In this document: positions 33,548-45,839 of the stretch, in pieces
How positions within the stretch are numbered: the stretch's first letter is position 1
How the letters are laid out: every line of letters starts with the position of its first letter
Assembly (NCBI GenBank): GCA_963675135.1
Contig: OY776125.1
Coordinates: 21,688,565-21,752,564 of the forward strand
Direction: 5' to 3'
DNA: 64,000 nt
Source of the DNA: Galeopsis tetrahit
Lineage: Eukaryota > Streptophyta > Magnoliopsida > Lamiales > Lamiaceae
Program-made: the position numbers and the translations under genes
The notes under the pieces: generated by a model
The model's input: the letters and a program-made list of their open reading frames with translations, nothing else
Database searches by the model: none
Told to the model about the DNA's origin: nothing

Positions 33548-35197
33548 AACCAGCAACGTGAACTTATTAATCGATAAACAAATTGAGGCCAAGTATGTCA
33601 ATGCGAATGTTAAAGTTGAAAGACTTTTAAAGAGAAGGATAGAAGCTTTCAGTGATGGGTGAAGGGGATAGATTGGTGTTATTGGAGAAATGTAGGAGTT
33701 GCCGCTTCCCTCTCAATTCACTGCCACAGCAAGGGATGGATCAACTTATGTAATTGTAATAGTTTATAATGCCCTATTTCTCTACGCAAACTGGGGCTCT
33801 TGTCAGTACTTTTCAAAATTGCAACTACATGCTTAGACCTCTTTACTGAAAAATAATGATTCCCAGTGAGTAATGTGTTGATGTAAACTTAGAATAATCA
33901 TCAATAATATATTTTCTGCTTAAAAAATATCCAGGTGCAACAACAAAAGCTCAGTTGATGAAATATGCGACTTTGACTTGATTTTCCTTGTATTCTAGCA
34001 TGCCTCAGCTCATCCACTAATGTTAATCTTGTTGTTTTGTTAAGAGTTTTGAAGTTGAATGATTGAATCTTTTTTGTGTCGCAATCAATTGATTTTGGCA
34101 TTGCTCTTAACAACAAGGCAAGTGTTTGCTGGGCAGCTATTTCAGTCTGCAACATCGACCAATATCTTTAACAAAACAGAAATTGCAGAACTCAACATTG
34201 TATCTTCTGTCACAACACACGCACAAAGTTATGCATTAAGCATTGTACGTAGGATGAATCGGTTACATGCACGGTACACATTTGGTCAAGGTTTTGATTT
34301 CTTTGGTAAAACCTTGAGAATTGCCATTAACGGTAACTCTTGTAGGCCAATTTGCTCTTTATAAATGCTGAGAAGATTCTTGCATCTAGTCATGTGATTT
34401 GAACATCTATTGTTCAAGTATCAAACATCTTTGATTGATCCTGTTGGGCTTTTGTTTAGCCCCACTATTTTAGTGGAGATGACTTCTTGGCCTAACTATC
34501 TCAGTTGATCCAATTATATAACTTTGACCCATATGTAAACGACTAAAAGTCTTACTTTCCTTCTCCAATCAAATCTCACACTTTAGACAGCCTATCTCTT
34601 TCTCATGGTAATTTGTATCAATTCACGATTTACTTTACTTTCCCTTCATTGGGAATTATGACTAATGGCTGGAAATTGTGGGTGGTCTTCACTGTATAAT
34701 AAAGAGCATCGGTACTTTGGTGAAGAGTGTGGTCTACATTACAATTCTTAATATTGTATGAGTGAGAAAAGAGAAAGAGCTACCAAGAGTGAGAATTCGG
34801 TGAGAGAGGAAGATCTCGAGATTGTTCCCCTGCATCGTATGACGTTCCACTTGAATTTAATTTCTCTTTATTAATTTCTTTTGTTTTTCTCCATAGTTTT
34901 CCACCCTTTGGTTTTCTTTTTTTTTACACTTTTGACACCCTACAACGAGATCAATCCTTAGGTACCTATTTAAAGTTGCATGGATCTCAGTTTGATGCAC
35001 AATGTTTTTGTCCATTTGTTTCCCTAGAGACACATCCCGTCAATATCCCCCACAATCAATCCCGAATAGAAGTGGGGTGCGTGAGATGTTTGAAATTGGT
35101 GTTCAACCATAGGTAAGATGAAGCCGTGGGTGTTGATAGAGAGACGATAATTCAGGAAAATAAAATTCTTCGATTATTATTAATGAGTCATCCACAC
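33548..35197. other. 3' flank and unresolved repeat-like DNA
   Basis: 33548-33880 is probably 3' UTR. 33885-34360 has repeat-like character; on the minus strand 'IDDYSKFT' near 33890 recalls copia integrase (usually IDDYSRFTW), but no further pol match follows. 34442-35060 begins tgttgggctttt, like some copia LTRs. None of this is firm. Confidence 0.3.
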
Positions 35198-36140
35198 TTA
35201 GGATGGTTCGGTACGATATACCGACCATACGAAACCATACCGTTATTATACCGAAAATTTCGATATTGAAAAAATCCATACCGTTACCGTATCGAAATTT
35301 CGGTATACCGTAATCTCGGTATACCGAAATTTTCGGTATGTAAAAATTCATACCGATACCGTACCGTAATTTCGGTATACCGAATTTTCGGTACGGTATA
35401 TCGGTATACCGTACCATATCGGTATACCAATTCATATAGAATATATTAAACCATCATTTCATATTGAAATACCGGTATACCAATTCATACCGAAAATATT
35501 GAAGCATTGTTTTATACCGTAATTAATTATTTAAGGTTTATTTTATTTAAATTTTAATAATTAAAGTAATTTTAATTTAAAAATAATACTCCGTATAAAA
35601 TTATTACTCCCTCCGTCCAATTTTATTATGCCCACTTCTTCGGGCACGGTTTTTAATGAATATTGATTAATTTATTTATAAAGTAGATAAGTTGAGGGTA
35701 TGATGGGGTATTGTGGGGTCCATTTGTAAATAAACGATTGTTTATGAATAAAGTGAATGACAAGTGGGTAAATAAGTGATGGTAGGAGGGTGGAGATAAA
35801 GTAGTATGAATAGTATTGTTTTAAAAAATGGTATAAGCATAATAAAATTGGACAACCAAAAAAGGAAAGTGGAAATAATGAAATTGGACGGAGTGAGTAT
35901 TTTATTAAAGTTTGGTATTTCGGTATATCGATATACCGTTTCATACCGAATACTGAAATTTTTTCGGTATACCGACATACCGCGGTATAATCATTTTCCA
36001 TACCGTTACCATACCGAAAATTTCGGTACGATATCATACCGTACCGAAAATATCGGTATACCGAAAAATTCGATAATTTCGATAATTTTTCGGTATGAAA
36101 AGCTCTGTATACCGAAATTTCGGTATAGTTACCCACCCCA
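35198..36140. mobile_element. hAT-like word-repeat element (cggtataccg), holding a Stowaway MITE
   Basis: Ends ttaggatggttcggtac and, from the right, tggggtgggtaactatacc. A perfect 8-bp duplication, atccacac, flanks it (35190-35197, 36141-36148). Both arms are packed with cggtataccg, gaaatttcgg and ataccgt words; many are self-complementary, so the arms can fold on themselves and on each other. The low-complexity open frames here are not genes. Confidence 0.85.
35607..35897. mobile_element. Stowaway MITE nested in the cggtataccg element
   Basis: Ends ctccctccgtccaatttta and, from the right, ctcactccgtccaatttc. TA flanks at 35605-35606 and 35898-35899. A decayed relative may lie at about 49605-49800. 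Confidence 0.9.
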
Positions 36141-37355
36141 ATCCACACTAGTCTTTTGAATTGAATCACTTCAGATTTAATGTTCCACATTATTTTTACT
36201 AAATATTTATTAATTATGAAACCAACACTTCTCGAAAATCCAGAAAATGGAATACATAACGAGTGACTCAAAAAATGAGAACGGTTTTTCCTTAGCAATG
36301 ACTTGGTTTAAATATTAAAGATCTTGAGATCTAATCCTAATAGAGTTAGGCTCAGTTAAATCAAGAGAACAAACTCTACAAAAAATAACCCGTCAAAACT
36401 GGAAAATTTTATTCTCTATTACTCAAAACCTGCGTAATCTCGAAAGGACATAAAACTGGAAAATTTTCCTACATAGGTTGGTTGAACCTGTTACTCAAAA
36501 CCTGCGTAATCTTGTACATCACCCACGTGTATATAACAGCTTGCATGAGGTCGCCTCATTCATGCACGTGCATGGTTAGCGTTTTAATTCTAAATTAAGT
36601 ACGTTAGGGCCCGAACTTTATATTGTTATCTCTCAGATTCAAGTAGTAGTTAGTTGAGGTTACACCAAATTATCTGTACAAGATTCAAAGATTGTAATGT
36701 AAATCATCCAGATTCATTATCCATTAAAACACATTTTTCATACTTCATCAGAAGCAAATATGTCTGCAGATTTAAGATTTCAAGTATCAAAATAATTCAT
36801 GCACCCAAGTTCCCAGACAATCAACTTTGTTGCATAAAACAAAGTAAAAATAACTCTGAACATTTGAAAATTTAGAGAAGAAAAAACCGTTAAAGAATGA
36901 ATAAAATGAGAACATAAAAGATACATAAATTCAATTCTTAGAGTTGATCACAATCATCTTCATCTTTTTCTTCTTCAGATAGCCCCCATCAGCATCAAGG
37001 CTTAGCATCAATGAAGCCTGGCTTTCTCTCTCTCTCACACACAAAAACCACCAATACAATATTTATGAAAAAAAAATCAGAAGAAAAATAAAGTGTACCC
37101 ATCACTCCATGCACAAGCAGCAATTTCCAAATGCAAAAGCTGCTCATGTTAAGCAGAGATTTGTGAAATATATTCATGTGTCGAGAGACAAGAATGGTAT
37201 AATGAGATCGTCTAACATGAGACGAATCAATACAAGAATTTGCCAATAGTAAATCAATCAATCCCAGTTTAGCCATCATAAATGACAAGAAAAATGGAGC
37301 AAGTATTATTAACACAAGCCAATTAGCTGTGTTATAAATCTCCTCCAATCACTAA
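36141..37355. other. Intergenic; 3' flank of the LPAT gene
   Basis: No gene. The stretch 36880-37355 should contain the LPAT 3' UTR on the minus strand. An open frame at 36995-37348 directly after the LPAT stop has no family features. Confidence 0.4.
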
Positions 37356-39894
37356 TTAGTGTTTCTTTCCACTTATAGTTTCATCACATTTAACAACAGG
37401 ACTTGGCCTAAAATCGAAATAATTAGCACAACCTAGGTATACACAAGATAAACCTACATAAACTTTAAACCAATTTGACGAGAAGAAGGTAAGGAAAATG
37501 AATATACCAGTAAAAGCAATTACCACCGCACAATTAGCAACACATTTCACAGTTGAGAGTTGCTTTTCTGTTCCTTGATCAGGAAAATGACCATTTATGC
37601 TGAAATCAGTGAGGAGCTTATCCTTTAAGACAAATGCATCCATCAACCAAGTACAAGCCTCACTCTCGGTTTTGGGGATTTCCTCAATAGGGATTCGTCT
37701 GATATGCATGTGTACTTCAGAGGGATCAACACCAAATACATTGTCCATGAAAGAAGGGCATTGATTCTTGTATGCTAAAGTCACATCATAAACTGCCAAT
37801 AAATAATAAGTCTAATGAGTGAACATTAACGGTGTAAGTCTTGCTTCCACAAAAGAAACAAGTGAATGTTTGTCATAAAGATGCAAGACTACAACAGAAA
37901 GGTTTGTTTCAGGTAATAACTGTAGGCGTGTTCGTAAGAGATTATAATAGATTTGAATGTTTTCAAATGCTTCTGCTTAAATTAATCATTTAGAATTCAT
38001 AATCTAAAAGTATGTAATTTAATTTTCTTATATCCGGGTGTTTAGTGCAAATCGGCCTAACCCCAATATTCCAGGTGATAAGTACCTAAAATGGCTTATG
38101 AAAAATAGTACTTTTGCATAAAGCATAAACTTAAATTAAATAAAAATGACATGTACATTTTTTAACGCGACCCTTATGGTGAATCGAAATTTTCCATCAA
38201 TTTTCGTTTCTAGGGAGCTCGATAATAAAATTTTGATACTCAAAAAGGATTTTTCAAAACAAAAAGTAGTTTAGGGACCTATCGAAAATAAGTAGATAGT
38301 TTAGGGGGCTTTTGATGCATTGAGCCGATTTCTAATAGAGAATTATTTTGCTCCCCATCACCTGCAATAAATTATTCATATGAGGCATACATGATGCTAA
38401 TAATAGTATATGCAATGCTCGTGCTATCTTCATTCTTTCAGCAGCTTTATTATGAAACTAACTCGACCATTTTTGGAAAAACAACACAATGTCAAGGACA
38501 ACAATGGTGACAGAAACACTAGGTAATGAAGCTAATCTGCATCAGGTCAAGATTACAAGTAGTGATTAAAAATGGGGAAAGGAAAAACCTGCATCCAAGG
38601 AACCCCTCAGGACCTCCAAGCAAGTATTGAAACCCCTAGTCTTTGGAAGCAAAACATTTTTAAGTACTGGAAATCCATTTTCACTAGCATAAGTCTGACT
38701 TCTTATGCATTTCTGTTCACTGTAATAAATCAGGAGGGCAGAATACATATTATGGCCTTCATAAGAGAATATAGTCTCCCAGTAAACAAAAAATTATTTC
38801 GAATGCAATATTTTAAAGCACCACATTATGAACAACCTCTAATATACACCCTCCGTCCCACAAAGATAATCACACTTCGAGTTTTACACAGACCAATAAA
38901 ACTCGTTAATTGTGCTTGAAAATCTGAATTTAACTTAAAATTTCCTGATATGCCCTTATTTATTGAATCCAAATTGGTTATAAACATGATTACTCTCAAT
39001 GGTCTTGGAATAGGATAAGGTTTTTCGATCACACATTACAATAATGACTTCGTTAAAAATGGTAAACATAATTAATTCCAATATACGATAAATAAGGATA
39101 TTCTAAACATTTTACACACTTCTAATAAAGAGATGACTATAATATGGGACATACCAAAAAGGATAATGCGACTATCTTTGTGGGACGGAGGGAATATTAA
39201 TTAGGGAGATTTTGAAAATAAGCACAGCAGACGGAAAAATGAAGAAAGTTTATTTCCAACTATAACGAAATCATGAACATTCTTTAAAAGCAAGGAAACA
39301 TAAAGTAAAGGAGAGGTCTTACGTATAATCAGTTCCTTCGGGGAACACAGCAAGCCATAATGGATCCAGACGACTGGTACAGGTCGAAAGCATTTTACGC
39401 ATTACGGGTTCATCAACCTCCCACTTTCTCTCCACTGGGATGAACTCCAAAACGTGAAATCCCCAGCCAAAAACCGGCAGTTTCATCAAGCTGCTCTTGA
39501 GAACATACTTGATATATCCCAAACATCCTTTCCTTAATGCAAGATTCCACAGATACATCCAATCAACCTCTGTTCTATGGTTGGTGATCATCAAAATACG
39601 TTTTTCTACTGGCACAATATCACCAGAAAAGATAACTCTAGTTTGGTTTATTTTTTCAAACAAGAATGGCCACAGACCAAGCCAGAGACTAAACAAGAAG
39701 GATACAGATTTCTTACTGTAATGTACACTAAATAGACGTAGAATTACAGCAAATGGGGGTACAAAATACACTAAGAACATAAAGGCAGTTGAAAGGTAAA
39801 CTGCTAAGCATAGTACACCCCTAAAAATCCTATAAGGAGTCAATGGAAAATGCTTTAATGTCTTGGTAGATTGGAGTGATTGTTTAATCTCCAT
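37356..39894 (-). CDS. LPAT4/5: 1-acyl-sn-glycerol-3-phosphate acyltransferase, LPAT4/LPAT5 type
   Basis: Three coding exons, 39323-39894, 38589-38719 and 37356-37792, join in frame to 379 residues, the normal length for LPAT4/5. Membrane segments: about 25-56 (two close helices), 63-78, and C-terminal ones around AVVIAFTGIFIFLTFF. The acyltransferase box NHRTEVDW (His106, Asp111) and FPEGTDYT (about 184-191) are present, as is the later LPKTRGFNTCLEVLRG block, usual in this branch. The enzyme acylates lysophosphatidic acid to phosphatidic acid, most likely in the ER. ATG 39894 is the first in the frame after the upstream leader. The tail GKKH could be an ER-type lysine signal; this is only a guess. 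Intron 1 carries a Stowaway MITE. Confidence 0.93.
38847..39194. mobile_element. Stowaway MITE in LPAT intron 1
   Basis: Ends caccctccgtcccacaaag and, from the right, ttccctccgtcccacaaag. TA flanks at 38845-38846 and 39195-39196. Confidence 0.9.
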
Positions 39895-40040
39895 CTCTAT
39901 ATATCTTTAATCCTTTGGCCACAAAACAGGTGGAACATACAGATCTTATATCTGTACAAGATATTCTTCAATTTCCGTTTCGTGGGGCGATAGAAGAGAT
40001 GTCAGGCCAATAATAGATTTCAGGATTTCATGGAGATCGC
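39895..40040 (-). other. 5' UTR exon 2 of the LPAT gene
   Basis: On the minus strand an acceptor tttggttgcag ends at 40041, and the exon runs without a start codon in frame into ATG 39894. Confidence 0.6.
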
Positions 40041-40198
40041 CTGCAACCAAATCAACATCTTTTCTCAACATTTAAAGCACAAAATTATGACACGCTTGTT
40101 GAATATGAACAAACAAATTTACAAAAGCTGATGTAATCATGAGGGCATCTAGATTACTTAGCACAGAAGAAAGTGCTCCTTTTAGTTAAGATTGTTTT

Positions 40199-40309
40199 TT
40201 TTTTTAATTCAGTTAGACTAACAGATTTGCTATAAATAAATAGAGAGAACAGATTAGAGCAACAGATTAGTTTTTTTAATTCAGTTAGAGTAACAGATTT
40301 GCTATAATA
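40199..40309. repeat. Direct duplication, period about 73 bp, in the LPAT leader intron
   Basis: tttaattcagttaga followed by taacagatttgctata occurs at about 40203 and 40276, with near-identical sequence between. Confidence 0.8.
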
Positions 40310-40881
40310 ATAACCTTAAGAATACTTCTTTGACATTGCAACGTCATGCAGAAATTGGTAATGAAAAGCCGTTTCATACAAAGAAAGAAATAATTGTTCC
40401 TGGTTAGTATACTACTTGTAGTAATACTTAAAAATCTCAAAACACCGAACCTATTAGAGCTGCAGAAGAAATTTCCTTTAAAATCTAAATAAAGTTCATA
40501 GAACACTGAAAAGTAAAAGAGACTCTCAAACATCAGAAAGGCACTCGTGTTATCAAATCTCACGTTTGCTTCCTTTAAACTCGGAACATGTCCTGTTTTT
40601 TTATCCATAAACATTGTTATAAACTCAGTCATCAATCTACCATAAAAACAACAATAAATATCCATATATTGAATCGAACAACCTCTAAAATTCACAAATC
40701 TAAATTAGAGAAACATCATGGTAGCAGCTCCTTTAAATAGATCCACGGAAAAACGTCACAGCTATGGATTTCATTTCATATCATCATATATTAAACCTAT
40801 TGAAATCAGTAATTCCAAACGAGGCAGATCATAAGATTTCGAAAACTGAAGAGGAAAACGCAGGAGAAGAGAGGATTTACC

Positions 40882-40990
40882 TGATTGGAAGAGGAGGAGA
40901 AGGAGGAGCTTCGATGCATCGGTGGCGTCGAAGTGCAACAACTCCAATGGCTTCCCACCCAATACAACAGGAGAAGATGTATATAAAAAA
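40882..40990 (-). other. 5' UTR exon 1 of the LPAT gene (approximate 5' edge)
   Basis: Pyrimidine-rich leader on the minus strand (ctccttctcctcctcttccaa) ending in CAG/gtaaatcc at 40882/40881. The 5' edge is a guess. A ttttttatatac stretch at about 40979-40992 may be a TATA box, in which case transcription starts nearer 40950. Confidence 0.45.
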
Positions 40991-41523
40991 GTGATTGTGT
41001 TGGAATATGCGAAGTTCTAGAAAATGATTACAGAGGAAGTAGTAATCTGGTGTGGCGCCGCCTACGGAGTAAATTCAGTTGTTGGGGGTAGCAGGACGTC
41101 GGTTTCCTACTGCCTTTACAGGACCAGGTCTTTAATTACTTCACATGGAGTTTAATTTAAATTAGGGGAAATTCCCTAATTATGCAATATTAATATACTC
41201 CTATTTTAGGAATAAACAAAGATTTTGCAGATTTTAGGTGGCTCAATCAAATTATACAGATCATCAAAAAAAAATTGTGCACAAAAATCGAATTTTGTTA
41301 CTATAAATATAATTACATGGAGTATTACTCATTCAGGATTACTTGTACGTTTGACCCATACAACTTAAAAAAAAAAATAGAATTTAGAGATTGGTGATGT
41401 AAGATAAATATATTTTAGGTAATGTACATAAAAAAAAGTGACAAATTTAAAAATAAAATAATGTTGGGAGAAAATTATTTTTGTGGGATTAATATTTTCA
41501 TATTTAAAGTGTGTCAATAATAA
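40991..41523. other. Upstream region of the LPAT gene
   Basis: Promoter side; AT-rich beyond 41150. No gene seen. Confidence 0.4.
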
Positions 41524-41988
41524 TAGGGATGACAATTTCAATCTGGCCCGCCCCGATCTGTGCTATTTGGGTTGCTCCGGACCCGTATTGAAATGGGGCG
41601 GGTCTGGGTATCACCCTCGACCCGTGACCCGTTTTTATATATATTTTTTATATATATTATACATATAAATATAATAAATGTTTAATATTGTTATGTTTAT
41701 TAATATATATAAGAATAATTTATCTTTATGTGAAAATAAATTTATAAACATGATTCTAAGACTATTTTATTTATTTTCCAATACAAATCTAAAATTTATG
41801 TTATATGTTTTTTTTAAAAATTATTAGTTTTCAATTTTCTAAAAAAAAAAAAATTTATAATGGGGCGCCTCGATTTGCCCCGACCCGCCTCGTGACCCGA
41901 ACGGGTCGATCCGATCCAGACCCGAATTGAAACGGATCGAGCCCGGATATCTAGGTACCCAGCCCGACCCGGCCCATTGTCATTTCTA
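41524..41988. mobile_element. hAT-like word-repeat element (gacccg/cgggtc)
   Basis: Ends tagggatgacaatttcaatc and, from the right, tagaaatgacaatgggcc. A 9-bp direct repeat, gtcaataat, lies at 41513-41521 (two bases from the end) and 41989-41997. The arms carry gacccgt/acgggtc words; the centre is AT-rich. Same type as 2211-2882. Confidence 0.75.
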
Positions 41989-44739
41989 GTCAATAATCTT
42001 GACGTTTAGACATTTTAATAAAAAAAAACATGTACAAGTAATTACGGGAAGGAGATAATATTATATGAAATAAATAAGCATGCATAGCTAGAACCCATTT
42101 TGTGTTACGGAGTAATTTATAAAACAACCATGTGTTTATATAAGAAACAAGTGTAATATTAATAATAACTTATATTTATTCTAATAGTAACACAGATTAA
42201 GGAGCCAATTAAAATTCAATTTGTACGCAATTTTTTTTGGAGAGATCAGTTTGACCCGATCCGACACGAATCTTCAGATGTTGACTTTGTTTTAATATGG
42301 AGTACTAAAATTGTGCAATATTTTATGAAAGAGTGTCTCCTTTTAATTAACCCGTCCACACTATCCTCAGGTAACTTGAACCTAGGCTGCATTGGTCTAA
42401 ATAGTAATGCTCTTATTATACTTTTTGGATATTTCACTTTTTTTAATTCAAATTAATTTGTTTTGTTATACTTTCAAAATTTTACTTTTTCATTTTATTA
42501 CTGACTAGCAAATTAGTAATCGGTTACGAAAGACACTTGCCAATTAATTAACCAATTGATGGAGAAAATCTGTAATAAAAATGCAGATTTTAATTGAGAG
42601 AACGTACATGTTATTAATTTAAAAATGGTTAGTTGCGAAATATTTTTTAAAAAAAAATCATTCAAGAAAGATTAAAACCACGATTGTAATACAATTGATA
42701 AATAAATAAAAAGTAAAAGCAAGATATTGAGAGAAAGTCTTCTTGCACTAGATGAACCTAAAAAATGAAAAGAATCAATATATATAATTAATTGAGAGAG
42801 TGCAATGAAGATCGGGTGAGAACACAAATCAAGTCGGTTATAGAAAAATCATACACACTTTGACGTCAAACATGTGGACGCAAGAGTGACACCTAAACCT
42901 TAAACAAAAAATTACAAACAAATTAAGAAATACAATATTGAAAGAAAACATGAAAAATAAAAGAAGAATCAGCAATACAATTCAGAAAATTGCAATCAAA
43001 TTTTGGTGAGAAACACAAATTAAGTCGGTTATAAAAAAAGTCATATAGATTTTGACGTCAAAAGTGTGATCACATGAATGAGATTTAGACCATAAATGAA
43101 AATCACAAATGAATTAAGAAATACAAAGAGGTTCGATCAACCTGCCAAAATATTTGAAGCATTAAGTTTCGAAAAGATTTAAAAAATTGAGATTAAAATT
43201 TATATTCAAGATAAATAGTTGAGATAAATAGGTGAATTTTGAGAGATTTTTAGAAGAGAAATAATCTTGCCACATAAATTTTGTAATTTGCCACGTAAAC
43301 TTTCTAAATAATTGGCTTTAATAATATTATAGATATAGGAGTATAATATATGAGAAAGTGGTGTATGGTATATTCTTGCAATATCTTCGGAATATAGGAG
43401 GACCATATATAGAAGATTAGTGTAAAAGCATATTATATATATATATATATATATATAAATAATTTATAAAAAAGATGGAAAATATCAATATTGGGAGTTG
43501 GGAGGATGGGGACCAATGAAATTGGTAGTGATTTGATGGTATGACAGGGGACCAAATAGATATTGATTGCATAGGTAGGTTGGTTTAAGTTTAAGCCACA
43601 AGTACCCATACTTGATGGTATTATTGGTGGCTGTTTTGACGTTTTCTTACGGCAAAATGTTTATATTAAATGTTCACATAATTTTTTTTTTTTTTTTTGA
43701 TCGGAAAAAAAGAATTTAATTGAGCATTGATCATATTGGACCTGATGTATTGATCTTTAATAAATCGAGTCGTCCTTGAACAAGTTTTAGTCGAGCCGAC
43801 TACGAGTCAAGTATGAATAGTTTAACAATATTACATTTATTTTATCTAATTATCGGACTTTGCATTTCTCTTACCGTTGTGCCGGGTTGTGGCCCCTTAT
43901 TTTCATTTCACTTTTTCTAATAGAACTTTCATTTAGCCCAACGTCAAAGCGGAGCTTTAAATTATAATGAATATAAATGTTTAAACTTGTGTTGATATCT
44001 ATATCAAACTAAGCTTTTATCGAAAGTCTCGAATCATTTATTGAGTAGCTTGATCTGATATTCACCATAGTTGTATAGTGAGGAAGGTGGATTAACGAGT
44101 GTTACAATCAATAGTTTCGGAGGTGGGGATTTTAGTGAAAATTATCGTTATACCTTTACTGAAGACGCAAAAGAACGAGTATATCTAAATAGAAGAATGT
44201 TTTTTCGGCTACAATGACTTGTAAAAAACTATACGGAGTACTATTACATTTGCATAGTGATTACACGAGTATCTTGTTTGTAGAAATGCTAATATTTTGC
44301 CTCATCATTTTGCTATTATGTATGAGTCTTTCCCAAATACTCACTATTGCGTCGAGTCTCAAAAACCTTCATTATTTTGAAAAACCTTTTCTATTATACT
44401 TCTTTCATTTATCAATTACTTTCACACTTGACTTAATTATAAGGGCGTGTTAAAATTACTTTCACACACAAAAAAAAAAAAAAAAAAAAAAAAACTCAAA
44501 AAAACACAAAATATTACTATTATTTTTTATCCACACAATACAATCAATTTATTAACTTTATATATAAAATTTTACAAAATTATCATTCAAAATCTTACCT
44601 ATTATTCCACTTTCTTATTTTGTGTCATTGCATGGGAAAGAGAGTATTATATCATGTAACAAAAAATGTACACCCATCTTGTGTGATATATTTGTACAAA
44701 TATTATGGCCCAACTTTAATTACTTTAAAAATATAAATA
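41989..44739. other. Intergenic, AT-rich
   Basis: No gene. It has an imperfect duplication (about 42812-42895 and 43003-43080, both with acaaattaagtcggttata-like and ttttgacgtcaaa words), a (TA)n run at about 43433-43458, and a poly(A) run at about 44470-44493. Confidence 0.45.
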
Positions 44740-45809
44740 GGGCCGGACTATATACCCCTCCATACTGGTTAAATATACTTTCTCGATACATATACTATCC
44801 CTCAAAATGGATTATGTTAAATGTGCTCTTCTAAAATACTTAATAGGCCATTTCTTCCAAAAATATACAGTACATGTTATATATACCATGGCCGCCCGCC
44901 GCATCGCCCGCAACCGCCAATCCCTCCTCCCTTTTCTTTTTCTTTAATTTCGATCTACAACAAATCGGCGGCGGCGGCCCTCCTTCGCCCAGCGAGGCCG
45001 CCGCCTCCTCCCCTACCCAGGTCGCGCTCGCCTCCAAGCGCCCAACCACACTTCGCCTTCAAACGCTCAGCGCCGCCCTCCTAAGCTCCTTCCTTCCTCC
45101 CCTTTTTTTTTTTCGTTTTTTGTTCACAGGCGCCGCCGCCTCCTCCCGTCGTCGTACTTGAACTCCTCCTCCCCATCCGCAGTCGTATCGAAACTCCTCC
45201 TCCCCAGCCGCCGTCGACATCGTTTGAGGTAGGTTTTTTCTTTTCTTCCTTTTCTAATTTTCTCTCCCACAACTCTTCCTTTTAAAATTTTTTTTTCGAC
45301 AACTCTCATTCAAAAATATATATACTATCGTCTACAATTATTTGTCGCCGATAGTGTATATTTTCGAGCAAGAGTTGTCGAAAATTTTAATTTTTAATTT
45401 TCTTTCGACCAAGAGTTTTCGACAAGACTGTTTCTAGTCGACAAATCAATGTCGAAAAAAGTGTTTTTCGTCGACAAATCAGTTTCGAAAAAAGTGTTTT
45501 TCGTCGACAAATTAGTTTCGAAAAAAGTGTTTTTCGTCGACAAATCAATTTCGAAAAATGTGTATTTGTAAAAAAAATCTAAGTTTTTTTTTTAATTTCT
45601 TGTGAATGGCGACGACGGTCAGAGGTGAGGCGGCGACTACTAGCCTCCATCAATTAAGGTTAGGGTTTTAATTTTGGAAGGGGGTGTATCTATCTATGAC
45701 TAAATTTATTAGACGGGTAAATTAGGTATTTTACATGTATATTTAATTAATAAATGTAGAGGGAGAGTAGATTTAACATACAAGTATGGAGGGGTAGATA
45801 GTCTGGCCC
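44740..45809 (+). mobile_element. Element C of the splice-donor/hairpin family
   Basis: Ends GGGCCGGACTATATACCCC and, from the right, GGGCCAGACTATCTACCCC. A perfect 9-bp duplication, atataaata, flanks it (44731-44739, 45810-45818). Plus-strand order: GC-rich block (44885-45225), splice-donor-like GAG/GTAGGTTTTTTC (45228/45229), hairpin (45295-45381), 33-bp tandem repeats, small GGCGAC patch (about 45605-45640). No transposase. Confidence 0.85.
45437..45562. repeat. 33-bp tandem repeat, about four units
   Basis: GTCGAC starts units at 45437, 45470, 45503 and 45536. Each reads gtcgacaaat(c/t)a(a/g)t then tcgaaaaaagtg and a T-run. Confidence 0.9.
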
Positions 45810-45839
45810 ATATAAATATGATTAAGCCTATTTTGCCTA

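Noticed and set aside
33885..34364. Copia integrase fragment
   Set aside because: Only a short IDDYSKFT-like string supports it; the rest of the stretch does not read as pol in any frame.
35103..36298. Tyr/Ile-rich frames of up to 208 codons
   Set aside because: They are translations of cggtataccg words in a hAT-like element, not proteins.
36995..37348. 117-codon frame right after the LPAT stop
   Set aside because: It lies in the likely 3' UTR, has no family features, and the LPAT protein is already full length.
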